Both the position numbers and the translations under genes were made by a program. Source: Piscicola geometra (lineage: Eukaryota; Annelida; Clitellata; Hirudinida; Piscicolidae). Taken from it: DNA of 64,000 bases. The notes below the pieces were generated by a model, which saw only the letters and a program-made list of their open reading frames with translations, did no database searches and was not told where the DNA came from. Shown here piece after piece: positions 16,201 through 27,412 of this stretch. The stretch is from the NCBI GenBank assembly GCA_943735955.1, contig OX030958.1:6627126-6691125 (forward strand), in the 5' to 3' direction. The first letter of the stretch is position 1. Each line of letters opens with the position of its first letter.

Positions 16201-17869
16201 AGATTTAACTTTTTCGTCGGGTGAATACACCTCCAAAGGGCCACAAAAGGTTACAATTCTTTCGCTTTCAGGCTCACAAACTTTGATTTGCTTCTCCAAG
16301 GTTTCAGGTTCAATTTTTTGAACATTTTGGTCATCTCCATTATCGTTAATATACCCAAGATTTACGCAGTGATTAATTTCAGTGGCCTCTTCTTTATTCT
16401 TTTCTTTTCCAATTTCTCCATTCAATTCATTTTGCTTTTCGTAACCCTTGTTGAAATCATTTGTTTCCACTAAGGCGCCCAAGGGAATTGGCACTCTATT
16501 CATCTTAGCTACTTTTTTCACCAATTCTTCGACTGCCTTCGTCTTATTGTTAGCATGCAGGTATGGTAGTGTCTCTGGAAGCCACCTTGGAAAATAATAA
16601 GAATAATGTGCTTTTATAGCATTTATTGATAATTGTTTGCTGAAACTTTGAATGATAGTACTTTTGATGTACTTCTAAACCATTCAAAAGTGTTATTTAA
16701 ATCTTAAAACATAAATTATTCAACATTAAAAAATTCATTGAAACGTACCAATAGAGGGGAAGCCAGAGAAAGCCATATAAGCTGATGAAAAGCTCGTAGT
16801 AGACCCAGTTGTGTGCCACGTAGGCGATCAGCGGTATCAAACTCATTCCTAGACCCCACGTTAGGGCACTTGTAACGCCTGTGAAGGTTCTTTGCCGTGA
16901 ACTAAACATTTCACACGTCATCACCATCGCTACTAAGTACAATCCCTGGTTTGAAAGTTAAATTGTAGGATTTTAAGGTTGAAAAAGAATATTGAGATCT
17001 TAATAGTTTGAAGAGTTAATGACGAGCTAAATTGAAGTCGAAAACAAAATCAAACCTGCTGCAGATTTCCGATAATAAATCTAATGAAGATAAACAATTC
17101 CAATTGGGGTACTGCCACTATGAGCGCACCGACCAGAGAAAGGAGAAGAGAACATAGAACTAAGACAGTCTTTCTGCCTAAACGATCCGAAAGAATTGCA
17201 AAAGGAATTGCTCCCACTGTCACACCCACAGCCAAACTTGTCTGTGAAAGCTGAACATAAGACTTCTTCTCGCATACCATGTTCCACTAGGCAAAGGAGA
17301 TGTTTCAGGGATTATAAAATATTAAAAGTTGGTGAATACAAGATCTGTTAGAAAAGTAATTAGTTAAAAAAGACCAAATAAACGAATCGGCAAACCTTTG
17401 AAACAATGGAAGGCCCAAAATCTTCTTCTTCATACACCCAGCCATCTACACACGGAATGGTTTGGTTTTTAAGCTCTGGATTAGCGTACATGAGGCACGA
17501 ATGTGGTTTTCCATCCGCACTGAGAGGTATCCATTCTCCAATAGAAAAGCCATCTGGGATTCTACAATGGTGTGGTACTTTGGGACCTGGCGTTTGTGGT
17601 CGATTGATAATTTAGTTTAAAAATTGTATTTATATATTTTCAAAAAGATTTTAATGTTTTATTTATAATATATTTCTAAAACTATCACTTATAAAACTCG
17701 TCAAAAGACAAAATGTTAAGCAAAATATTTCAATCGATAACTTGCCTATCCAAAGGATAGAAACCATGTGCCATGCGGTTGGGAAAAAGGCCACAATGGT
17801 AATAACTAACAGGTAGATCACTTGGAATCTTCCAGTGCCTAAGCTCACTAAGACTGCATCCACATTCAT
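13237..17869 (-). CDS. SLC22/organic cation transporter-like MFS protein, copy B
   Basis: A tandem paralog of the copy ending at 7979, with the same twelve-exon layout: 17746-17869, 17396-17586, 17056-17286, 16749-16945, 16105-16585, 14502-14569, 14241-14375, 14047-14132, 13919-13966, 13780-13852, 13541-13613, 13237-13413; 627 aa, no disabling change seen. The first of the two start Met codons of copy A is AGG here, so translation should begin at 17867-17869. All motifs are retained, including the GC donor of intron 1. Differences are scattered substitutions, for example VTVGAIPFA against VAVGAVPFS beside the MFS motif, SIYQLV against GIFQLV, and several in the charged helix 6-7 loop. That pattern fits a recent duplicate under constraint. 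Any change in substrate preference is unknown. Confidence 0.9.
14640..15987. mobile_element. hAT-type element relic in intron 5 of transporter copy B
   Basis: 1348 bp, at the same position as in copy A, with flanks GTGTCCGT and ATGTCCAT. It was duplicated with the gene. Compared with copy A it keeps a longer piece of the transposase C-terminus. Confidence 0.85.
15433..15639 (+). pseudogene. hAT transposase C-terminal (dimerisation) fragment
   Basis: 68 aa with the hAT dimerisation signature: SIPCERNFSTCGRSTLDLKS followed by a Leu-rich end. It belongs to the inserted element. The upstream transposase frame is broken by stops. Confidence 0.75.
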
Positions 17870-18329
17870 CCTTTTGTGCCTACACCAGACGCTTATCCTT
17901 TATATACTTTTGTATTGTTCCCCAACTTCGCATTCAAAAAGATTATTCATTACAAAGGTTGATTTTTCAAGTACCTCAATAAAAACCGCTTTTGAAAATT
18001 CCTATTAAAGTTTATTATGTTAATTTTATCTTGATTCTTTTAAGTGACGTAGTTATTTTTTCAAGTTTGACACCTTTGCACTATTTAATGTAAAAAGAAT
18101 AATTTATGCCAAGGTTTTTTTGAGGAGATTAAGCCATTTTTATTTAAAATGTTCTCTGATAAATCGTTGAATGTGACTTTAAAAACGAATAAAGTATAAA
18201 TGTTCTAAAAAGTTTCAGTTAAATTAATTAGTTTTAAATTAGTAAAATCGCATGGTTCTTCAGCTATGAAGCATCGAGGTCACCGAAATGACCAAATCGT
18301 CAAGACGGAACCTCGTGAAATCTATCGAT

Positions 18330-20818
18330 TCACGCTATCTTATTATGCGAGCGGTAGTAGGACCTCCTGGAGCCTCTCCCTTCTCTGCGGTGCCTCGAGT
18401 TGCAGCTGGTGCTCGACATGTAGCAGTTGTCGTGGCGTTTTTCATAACTTGGAGAATCGCAGCGGTGTGGCTTTCTTTGATTTTTGTGGCCATTGTAGGA
18501 GTTGGAGCTAGATGAGCTGCAAGACTCTTCTCCGGAAACTGGCTCGCGTGTCTGGAAAAAATGCTACTTATTTTAGTTTAAATTAATTTTACAAAATTAA
18601 TATTTTTTCCTAGCTGACGTTTATTATTTAAAAATCAACCGATAAAAGTAAGAGCTTAACCACAAAACTTGAGAAGTTTATGAAATATGACTACTTAAAC
18701 TTATAATTTCGTACCTTTTTAGGACTTCCTTTGGAAATCTGAAAACGGAATACAAAGTGAAATTGTATTACAAAATTGATAAAGTTTTAAAGTGAAATTT
18801 TGTGTTATAACTTCACGTACAAAGTTGTTAACTCTGCTTCTCCAGCTAGTGATGTTCTTGTTATTTTTCATGCAACACTCACAGACAGGCTGAATTATAA
18901 GATACATAAATTAGCTTTTCATATTCAACATTTGATACTTCACATATCTCCCATCTAATTAATTCTGTTCAGTCATATTTTAAATTTCTTAACTCACCAC
19001 TTCACACAAACAGCATGGGTTGGAGTAGTTATTCTAGAAGAAAAATTTCAAATTTAATTTGATTGGAAACTGTTAATTAATCTCTTTTTAATTGTCAAAA
19101 TTTCTTAGAAATAAAATGAATCCAATAATCTCGAAGTTAGGAGCAGTAAAGGCACACTTACAGGCAGTCTGCAAAGAACACAAGAGGTGCAGAACTCTTC
19201 CTGCTTTACCTTTGACTTTAAATTCGGAAAGCATAACTTTATAGTTAACAACCCGTTTGACAAAATATAAACAGTTACTTCATACGTTTTCATTAAATTG
19301 AAGATTAAATAAAATCACCGATTTTTTGGAATGGCGGTGTGAATGAGATGGGGGTGGAGGCGTTGGGGTAGAAACGTAAACGGGATCTCTTTTTATCTAA
19401 TTATCAAGTTTTTAATGAAATGATACCGTTCATAAATTTTTCCATATTATTTTTTTAATTGTGAAAAAATAAATTTATTAAATTTTTAATGGTAAATGAG
19501 AAAACATTTAGAACCATGCTGGGTTTCCTTTGTTTGAGATGTTGTGGATTGTACCTTCGGTTATCATCAATTAATCTTTCCTGCAGAATTCATTGGGAAG
19601 ATTTCAAGATTTGACCCAACCCGATGACAGTAAGCTTAAAATGTCAAATAACCTATTTCTTTTTTATGTACATTAAATATCGAATTAACGAACTTGCTCC
19701 ATAACTCTTTGCCTTGGCGTGTATCTGGGCAGAGGAAGCCTCACTCTATCATGACACATTCTTTCAGGCTTCAAACGAATATGTATTCAGCTTTCAAATA
19801 ATTTTGTCAACTACATGAAAAATAAATTATTTTGAAGGGTATTAAATAAGTTAATATTTAACTAAAAACATTATTGAAGTAAATTAAGCAACCCTTCTGA
19901 AATGGTGGCAGGAATGGGTGGGTGAAAGTACAGGAGAAGAGTGGAGGTTCTTTTTGTACATATACTGAGCCTAGTGTTGTAGTTATACTAATTAGGATCT
20001 TTAAAACGAAATTCAACTTTTGAATTTTTTAATCGATGCATTTTTACCTTGGCATCTTCGTCTTTTCGAAGGTCGTTTGGGAAAGCACCAAAGCGTGACG
20101 GATCTCCCATCACATCATCCCTTCCCTATGATAAAATAAGCGTCAAATTTTTTTAAACTTGTTTTGAAATGGAAGTAATTATAAATTAATTATAAATGGC
20201 TTTAGCATTACCTCGCCCGTGTGTTTTCCTTTCTTTGAAATATGACTACCTTGCTGTAAAGTAGAGAAAAATAAATGCTGTAAGGTATTTTTTTAAAAGA
20301 TCGGCATGTAGATTGTGTGAAACTCAAAATTAAACCTGCTGATTGCTTTTTGAGTACTCAAGAGGCGACGGGCGATTCTTCGATTGAATTAGTTTTCATT
20401 AAAGACGGCATGAACAAGGAAAATGATATACTTTCCGATCTTAAAAACCTTAAATTAGAAAAAGTTGAAAAGGGTTAATAGAAACTTGTGGATTGTTCCT
20501 ATGGTATTCTTTCGGCTCAGCAAAGTGGGGCTGAAAAGAATATTTTTGTTTAAATTGAATAAATCGCGAAAATTAATTTCATATGGATCTACCATGTTTG
20601 GAGTTCCTTGCGCTTGCAAGTCGTCGTACATTGCCTATTCAAATTTAAAGTTACATTAAAAAACGGTTAGTAAAAATTCTAATATTAAATTTAATAAAAC
20701 TCTCATAAAACCGGTTCGGTCCATAATTGTGGTTCCCAGGGATGCTCCTAAAGTTAAAAGAAAAGTTTAAATTAGGTAGACAGAAAGTTTTAAATTTTGA
20801 ATCCTAAAAACCAACCAT
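18330..20818 (-). CDS. micro-exon gene encoding a small Cys-cluster protein
   Basis: I do not recognise a family. Eleven exons read on the minus strand: ATG exon ending 20816; 20712-20747; 20593-20634; 20336-20377; 20212-20253; 20048-20125; 19162-19200; 18998-19033; 18833-18889; 18715-18738; 18330-18551. Internal exons are 36, 42, 42, 42, 78, 39, 36, 57 and 24 nt, every one divisible by three and joined in phase 0, so any subset could be skipped without a frameshift. The protein is about 206 aa. It has a Pro/Trp-rich start (EHPWEPQLWTEP); three consecutive exons carrying Cys pairs (EEFCTSCVLCRLP, NNYSNPCCLCEV, PVCECCMKNN), which look like a metal-binding or disulfide cluster; and a 73-residue Ser/Arg/Tyr/His-rich tail ending YYRSHNKIA. 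No signal peptide or membrane helix. Donors are mostly good. Acceptors of the 20336-20377 and 19162-19200 exons are weak, so those exons are less certain. Confidence 0.6.
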
Positions 20819-20882
20819 TTTACTCGACTGATGTTTTAGTTTTTGTTCATGATGTTAAGACAAAATGTTTCGCAGGAAATTG

Positions 20883-20888
20883 TTTATA
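20883..20888 (-). promoter_or_regulatory. TATA box of the micro-exon gene
   Basis: TATAAA on the minus strand, about 65 bases before the ATG exon end. Transcription would start near 20855, giving a short leader that shares an exon with the start codon. Confidence 0.45.
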
Positions 20889-20974
20889 AATAAGTGCGTC
20901 ACAAGCGAATGATAACAACATCGTTGTTGCATTCAAGTTTATTTATTTAAAAAAATATTTTTAATGAATTTTTA

Positions 20975-22400
20975 AGTCCCTTCACTCCTATCATTTAGGT
21001 AATCATGCTGGTCATTCAATATAGGCTCATAAGTCATCTTCAGCCACTTTAAAAACTTAAGCGGTACTCAAAATGAGAATAATATTCAATATAAATACCA
21101 ACAAAACAACGTACTTAATTTGACAGAGGTTAAAATATTTTTAAAAGGCTATATAAATTAATAAATTTGAAATAATTTTAAGATGTTTGCTTCAGTCCTA
21201 TCACTTAAGGAATCTTTTTGTTCATACAAAAAATGATGTCATCTTTAGAAAAAGTTTAGAATATAAATCAGCATCGATTCTAAGCCCGCCCGTCACAGTA
21301 TTTTCATCATTTTAGTAACTTTAAAAAATAGATTATTTGGAATATGGAAGCAAAACATTGCACTTAATTGAACATAAATTAAAATATTTTCTAGATTTAT
21401 TCGCTTCAGGAATCATTTTGCTCATACAAAATAGGCTCATGATATGTATTCTTTAGCAACTTTACAAACTTGAGCCGCATGAAAAATATTCTTGAATACA
21501 AAAACTTAACTTAATGTGACAGAATTAAATAAAATGTATGACTATAATTTATATAACTAAAAATAATTCAAGATTTGTTTGCTTCAGTCCTATCATTTAA
21601 GGAATCTTTTTTTTTCATACAATATAGGCTCATGATATGTCATCCTTAGCAAAAAATCTTCAGGAAATATAAATCAGATAATATAAGTGACAATCAGCAT
21701 CTTTTTTAAGACCGCCCGTCACAGTATTTTCATCATTTTAGCAACATTAAAATATAAAATTTTGAATACGGAAACTAACGAAACATTTTACTTAATTAAC
21801 AAAAATGTAAATAATAGCAAGATTTGTTTGCTTCAGTCCTATCATTTGTAGAATCATGTTGCTCATACAATAAAGGCTCATGATATTTCATCTTTAGCAA
21901 CTTTAAAAACTAAAGCAGTATTTTAAAAATGAGAAAATTCTTGAATAGCGAAAAAACCTTGTACTGAAGGGGCATCATTTTAAAGTTTAAAAGACTATAT
22001 AATTTATATAAATTAAAATAATTAGAGGTTTTGTTGGCTTCAGTCCTATCATTTAAAGAATCATGTTGCTCATAAAATAAAGGCTCATGATATGTCATTC
22101 TCAGCAAATTTACAGTATTGAAAATAAGTATTTTTGAATATAGAAACCTACCAAAAATTTGACTTGAAAGAATTTTAAAAAGGCTATATAATTTAGATAA
22201 ACAAAATAATTTACAAATTTGTTTGCTTCAGTCCTATCATTTAAAGAATCATGTTGCTCATACAAAATAGGCTCATGATATGTCATCCTCAGCAAAAATA
22301 TATAGAACAAATTTAAAATATAAATCAGATAATATAAGTGACAATCAGCATTTTATCTAAGACCGCCCGTCACAGTATTTTCATCATTTTAAAATTTCAT
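20975..22400. repeat. degenerate tandem array of about 200-bp units
   Basis: Seven diverged copies of a block (plus strand GCTTCAGTCCTATCATTTAA) begin near 20980, 21188, 21404, 21579, 21830, 22038 and 22225. Three of them also carry a second block, CCGCCCGTCACAGTATTTTC, near 21290, 21713 and 22364. On the minus strand the first block reads MTYHEPILYEQHDSLNDRTE in the best copies. The array sits directly upstream of the micro-exon gene promoter. Confidence 0.8.
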
Positions 22401-22416
22401 AAAAAAAACTAGTAAA

Positions 22417-22506
22417 ATTATTTTAAAGCAAGATCAGATACTATCTATAGCGTATGGATCATTTTAAATCATAAAAGCTATTCATCACTCCTTGCTTTAA
22501 AATAAT
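22417..22506. repeat. 90-bp hairpin with 16-bp perfect inverted ends
   Basis: ATTATTTTAAAGCAAG at 22417-22432 and its exact reverse complement at 22491-22506. No target duplication visible; a tiny MITE or a structural hairpin. Confidence 0.5.
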
Positions 22507-23074
22507 ATTATAAAGTTATTTGATATGTTGAGAATATACTTCCAAAAATTATTATAAAATGATTTCTGGGGTAAATAAACTCCATTTATATATGCCTTGT
22601 ACGAAACGCATTTTCTATAGGAAATACGTCAGATTAAGGCAAACATCTGAATAACAATTATTAATGCATAAGTATAGAAAAATAAAATACGATGGAGTTC
22701 TTAGAAGAAAAAATATAGACGTGTTCAGATGCACGTGAATTGTTGAAATGATAAAGGAATCGCATAGACAGGATACTTCAATGTAGATCTTAAAAAAGCA
22801 CTTTACTCGGAAATTTAATAAAACAAACTAAATGTTTTTCTTCTCAGAATAAATTATAATCGTTTGAGATTCAAAATTGAATGTAATTAATTATTTAAAT
22901 ATAAATTTTATGTTTAAAAATAATTAGGAAAAAGATTTATATTCTCGATTTTAATGAAATATACAGTAAAACAGAAAGTTCACAAACTTTCTCTTTTATA
23001 TCATTTTCAAAAGTCTGAATTTTCAAGTTATAACAATGAATTATTTTCCTGTTAAGGGGCCATCCATAAAAGAC
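22507..23074. other. AT-rich spacer
   Basis: No gene seen. The last 40 bases carry GGGGCCATCCATAAAAGACG, which looks like the end of an older repeat into which the hAT at 23083 inserted. Confidence 0.3.
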
Positions 23075-23560
23075 GTCCACACTAGAGGTCGGACCGGGTA
23101 CCCGATCTGATCGGGTACCCGCGGGACTCCCGCGGGAACGGGAATGAAAATTAATTTCGGGACGGGAAAATTCGGGAACCGGGAATAGGTTTTCGGGACG
23201 GGAACGGGAACGGGAATCAACATTCAAATCGGGAACGGGAAAAGACGGGAACGGGAATCAACTTTTAAATAGGGAACGGGAAAACGGGAATGGGATACTA
23301 TGGAAAGCGTACTCGGAAGCATAGACATAGCAATATAAAAACAGCTGATGGCAATGTTTATTTATTTCTTGAATCAGCTGATTGTTGGTTTTTAACAAGA
23401 ACAAAATGCGGCCATATTATTTTAGATTTCGGCAAACTATCTGAGGCGAGATATATCGTAAAATGAACAATAAATTAGGCTTCTTTACTTCTTTTACGAA
23501 TAATTTTTTGAGTAATTAATAATAATTTTACTCAGTAATGTCAAATCAATCAATCAATCA

Positions 23561-23602
23561 AATCAATTTCTATAGCGCTCTTTCCTCAAATTCAAGAGCG
23601 CT
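23561..23602 (-). repeat. non-LTR 3-prime end with GATT-type tail
   Basis: Reverse complement of the block at 7421-7453, with a short (GATT)-like tail at 23543-23560. Confidence 0.55.
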
Positions 23603-23782
23603 GGTAAATGAATTTGTTAAACAGATATGTCTTAAGATCCGTACGAAAAGTAAATAATGATATAGAAGTAGTTAAATAAGGAGGTGATGAGTTTTAAATA
23701 TATGGACATCTTTAAAGAAGGGTCATCTAAGTAAGGTAATAATTGTCTAATACGTCAGTTTTCAATAGATAATAGACATAAA

Positions 23783-24058
23783 CAGTCATGTGTAGAAGAT
23801 TCGTTCTGACAGTCTGTCCTTCATCTGCAGAGCTCATTTGCCTTGTGAAGTAAGTAGTCAGTGGGTGCTTGCAAGCTGTGCACTGGTGTTCAAATTGAGG
23901 CCCTGGCACTTCTTCATAAACACAGTCATGTATTGAAGATTTGTTCTAACAGTCTGTCCTTCATCTGCAGAGCTCATCTGCCTTGTGAAGTAGGTAGCCA
24001 GTGGGTTCTTGCAAACTGTGCATTAGTGCTCAATTTGAGGCCTTGGCACTTCTTCCTT
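23783..24058 (+). repeat. tandem duplication, about 140-bp units
   Basis: Two adjacent copies (about 23783-23917 and 23925-24058) share TCTGTCCTTCATCTGCAGAG and the following 80 bases with few changes. Confidence 0.75.
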
Positions 24059-25621
24059 TTAAAATAAGTTTTTATTGTAGTCCGTTAGACAGTTATTGGT
24101 TGAAGATTTTAATTCCGAGAGCAAGATAAATTTAAAACCAGAAAACAAGAAAAGATATAAATTATAATTACTATAATTATTTGAAATTAAAAAAACTAAA
24201 TTATTGGATCAGAAGAAAAACAATTTAACAAAATCATAAACGGTTAAAGCGGCTGCCAAGATGGCAGCTGCTAACCAAAAACCAATCTGGTATATATTTC
24301 GGCAAACTATCTGAGGCGAGATATATCGTAAAATGAACAATAAAGAAGGCTTCTTTACTTCTTTTATGAATACTTTTTAAAGTAATTAATAATAATTTTA
24401 TTCATAATGTCAAATCTGTTCACATTAAAATTATTCAAATTGATATTCCTATTTATATACATAAACAATTACCGAGTCCATAGTAATCCCAAAAAATAGA
24501 TGAAACCACTTTGTTTAACTAAAAAATATTATAAAAATTCAGAAATATTATGCTAAATTGTTTAATAAAAAGTTTTAGCTTTATATTTTTGGTCAGAGCA
24601 ATAAAGTCATCAGCAAAATGTTTTACTAGTAATATTATAGAAGTCAAAAGATCTGCGTGGTTCTTAACTCTCTAAACTAAACTAATATGAAAAAAAATCT
24701 TATTAATTTAAAGTATTTTCTATTGCCTGTTAGCAACACCGTTTTATTACCATACAGCTATTTAAACATTGGAAATTTATCTATGTTAATCATTAATCTC
24801 ATTTGCATAAATTATGAGTACGCTTTCCAAAGTAAACCAACGGGAATAACAGTTATTGGGATTGGATTCTTCAATGATTTTTCAGCAAACTTCCAAGTAT
24901 GGAAATCTTTATTTCATCGATACTCCGTACTTAAAATAAGTATTAAATGCAATGGAAAAGTATAACGAAGCCAATATTGCCAATATCTAAACCTCCAACA
25001 CTACATTTGAAGTTGTTATGATGAGTCCAAAGATTAGGGAGATTAGAACAAATGGGTGATGATGAAAACTTTTCAGATGAAATCAAAATGGTCAGTTATA
25101 TTATTTTAATTTTATAAATTAATACTTTGAATTTGAATGATTAATTTCCAAATGATTGCTCAGTTGATCATTTCGACAAAAGAAAAGATGCCATTGATCT
25201 TATTCGTATGACAGCATGTCTGTTGCATCCCCAGTATGAAAGAATAATAGGAAAAAAGTTTGGGATAGAAGAGAAATAAATACCAAGACTTTCATTAGAA
25301 AAAATGTAATTTTTTACAGCCATACCAAGCTGCAGTGCCTTTGAGAAAAAAACAAATGATGGTTATTTAGACCTATTATGTTTGTTTTTATAATGTAAAA
25401 ATTATAATAAAATTATTATACTATCAAATTATACGAATGATTTTATATTTGCAGTTGTAGAGAATAAGAATGTTGTTAAAAAACATATTTCTAACATTAT
25501 TGAAGAATTAGTAATAATGAACAAAGAAAAAAATTCAGAAGAGGATGAATTGAACAAATATTCACAATTACGTCCCAAAAAAATTTAAAATTATAAAGAT
25601 GTTTTATTTTATTGGAGTAAA

Positions 25622-25810
25622 ATGAGCAATTTTAAAATAGTACAAGAAGTAGCCAAAATTTTGTTTAGTGTATCTGCATGTTATATTCGCTGTGAACAGA
25701 ATTTTTCAATATGTGGTCGTTTAACCTCAGACCCAAAATCATCTCATTTGAAAGCTGAAACTCTTAACGGTTTAACCCGTGTGAAAAGCAATAAAGACTT
25801 GATTGAATAA
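25622..25810 (+). pseudogene. hAT transposase C-terminal fragment
   Basis: 62-aa remnant of the dimerisation domain, homologous to that at 15433-15639 (CEQNFSICGRLTSDPKSS core). It ends in a premature stop, and earlier transposase regions (about 25150-25400) contain stops. Confidence 0.7.
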
Positions 25811-26146
25811 CTCAAAAACAATACTTTCATTTCAATAAATATTGAACTTTAAATCGTGTTTTTTTATTTCATTAAAAGAAATATTCTCTGACTTTCAAAT
25901 AATAAATTTTAAGAAATTTTAGAACTAGCAAGTATGGGACCAGTAAAAACGGCAACGAAAATGAATAAAAAAACAAAAAGCTTTCGGGAACGAGTCGGGA
26001 CGGGAAAAAAAATTTCGGGAACGGGACGGGACGGGAATCAAAATTCTGATGTCCCATCGGGAACGGGACGGGACGGGAAAAAAAATTTCGGGAACGGGAC
26101 GGGACCGGGAATGAAAAATCGTCCATGTCCGACCTCTAGTCCACAC

Positions 26147-27100
26147 GAAAGGGTGAAGGGGGGTTCAGCAAAAAGTGGACTAAAGAGAACAAGGGGGGGA
26201 GTGGGTTTAGGACAAAGGGGATATCCGCATCGTAGTGTATTTTGAGTGCAGTAGTTTTGCATAAATTTACTGCAAAATACTTCTAGTTTAATGACAAAAG
26301 AGTTGGGATGCAAACCCAAACAATCTTTCACAAACAGGTTATATTTAGAAACGATAGGTTCAATAATAATTAATTCGCTTGAATATTATTTTAAAAATAT
26401 GTTGTTAAAGTTTGATTTGTCAAATACAATAAAATCTCAAATAACAATTCTTGAAGTTTTTGCAGAAAATCTTTAGTGATTTTTATTCTGTGTTGGGGTT
26501 AAAAAAATAACTGAAATATTTGAATTTAACTTTATTATTTTTAAAAATTAGATATTGTGGGTTGTGTAAGATAATACCTTCAGTCTATTCAGTGATCATA
26601 TGGCAGAAGAATCAGAAGAAGAGGCTGCCACTCAATTAGCAATTGAAGATTCAAAAACAGATGTTTCAATTATACGAAACATGTTTAAATGGCTGCAGTC
26701 AGAATTTTCTGTTGATTGAGCGATGGCGGATAATTTGTTTATTACATTTTTAAAAGATGCTGCTTTTTACTCTTTTTTGTTAATTCAGTAAAATTTACTA
26801 TGAAGAAACACTTTTAAAACGTTTATTAAAGATGAAAATCATCATTTTTACAAATGATTGTTCAACAGGTTTGTCCAAGTTGGCACATCTTCACCAGTCT
26901 CCCATCGATGAGCTTCATTGAGGCACACTGAAAGAGCCGTTTGTCACGTGCAACTATTTTCGTGAACGAACGTATTTTTTTCCATCTTTGCGGTTTTTTA
27001 ATGCAGTTGAAGTTACTGTAAAAGACGAACACCTGGTATGGAATGGTATATGGAGCAGAAAAAATCTATATTTATTATATTAATTTTTTAAATTAAATGT
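26147..27100. other. repeat-derived spacer with one short frame
   Basis: After the hAT target duplication, the G-rich repeat resumes (GGGTGAAGGGGGGTTCAGC). A 39-codon plus-strand frame at 26600-26719 (MAEESEEEAATQLAIEDSKT at its start) follows an AG acceptor-like site. It could be an exon or part of a mobile element; it is not assigned. Confidence 0.3.
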
Positions 27101-27412
27101 TTTTCATAAAAGTATCACATGAAATAATATAAAATTAAAAACAAAAGCAAATGAAAAGTATTGTTGAAAAAAAGGAGAATCAATGGATTTGTGTTTGACT
27201 TTGAAGCTGGGGTCGGAAAGGCAGTGGATAGGTTCTACAAAAAACAATAAAAGAAAAAAAGGAAAGATGAAAGCAAATGTGGAATATGTCTGTCTTATAA
27301 CCACCTAAAAAAAGAAAAAGGAAAAAATTCAAAAAAGGCAACAGATTATACAGGCCCACAAATGTCAGAAGAAATGAGGAAGAAACTCACTAGGGGACTT
27401 AAAGAAAAAGTT

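Larger units (their letters stand above)
13136..18330. repeat. segmental duplication, unit B
   Basis: About 5.2 kb, a direct copy of 7878-13125 including gene, introns and the nested hAT relic. The right edge falls exactly at the stop codon of the neighbouring micro-exon gene (18330-18332). Confidence 0.9.
23427..24415 (+). repeat. pair of about 118-bp direct repeats 870 bp apart
   Basis: TTTCGGCAAACTATCTGAGG begins both repeats (23427-23545 and 24297-24415), which are over 90% alike by eye. They bracket a segment inside the hAT element, like the ends of a small inserted element or the product of an internal duplication. Confidence 0.7.
23083..26138. mobile_element. hAT element, longest copy of the TAGAGGTCGGAC family
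   Basis: 3056 bp with terminal inverted repeats TAGAGGTCGGAC / GTCCGACCTCTA and an exact 8-bp target duplication GTCCACAC (23075-23082, 26139-26146). Both ends have dense GGGAACGGGA subterminal repeats and a palindromic CGGGTACCCG block. Compared with the two intronic copies it holds about 1.55 kb of extra internal sequence (about 23290-24840), including direct repeats and a LINE 3-prime end. The transposase is decayed, so it is non-autonomous now. Confidence 0.9.

Noticed and set aside
19550..19590. Extra exon of the micro-exon gene (GAAAGATTAATTGATGATAA on the minus strand)
   Set aside because: 26 nt long, so it would break the phase-0 pattern and shift the frame.
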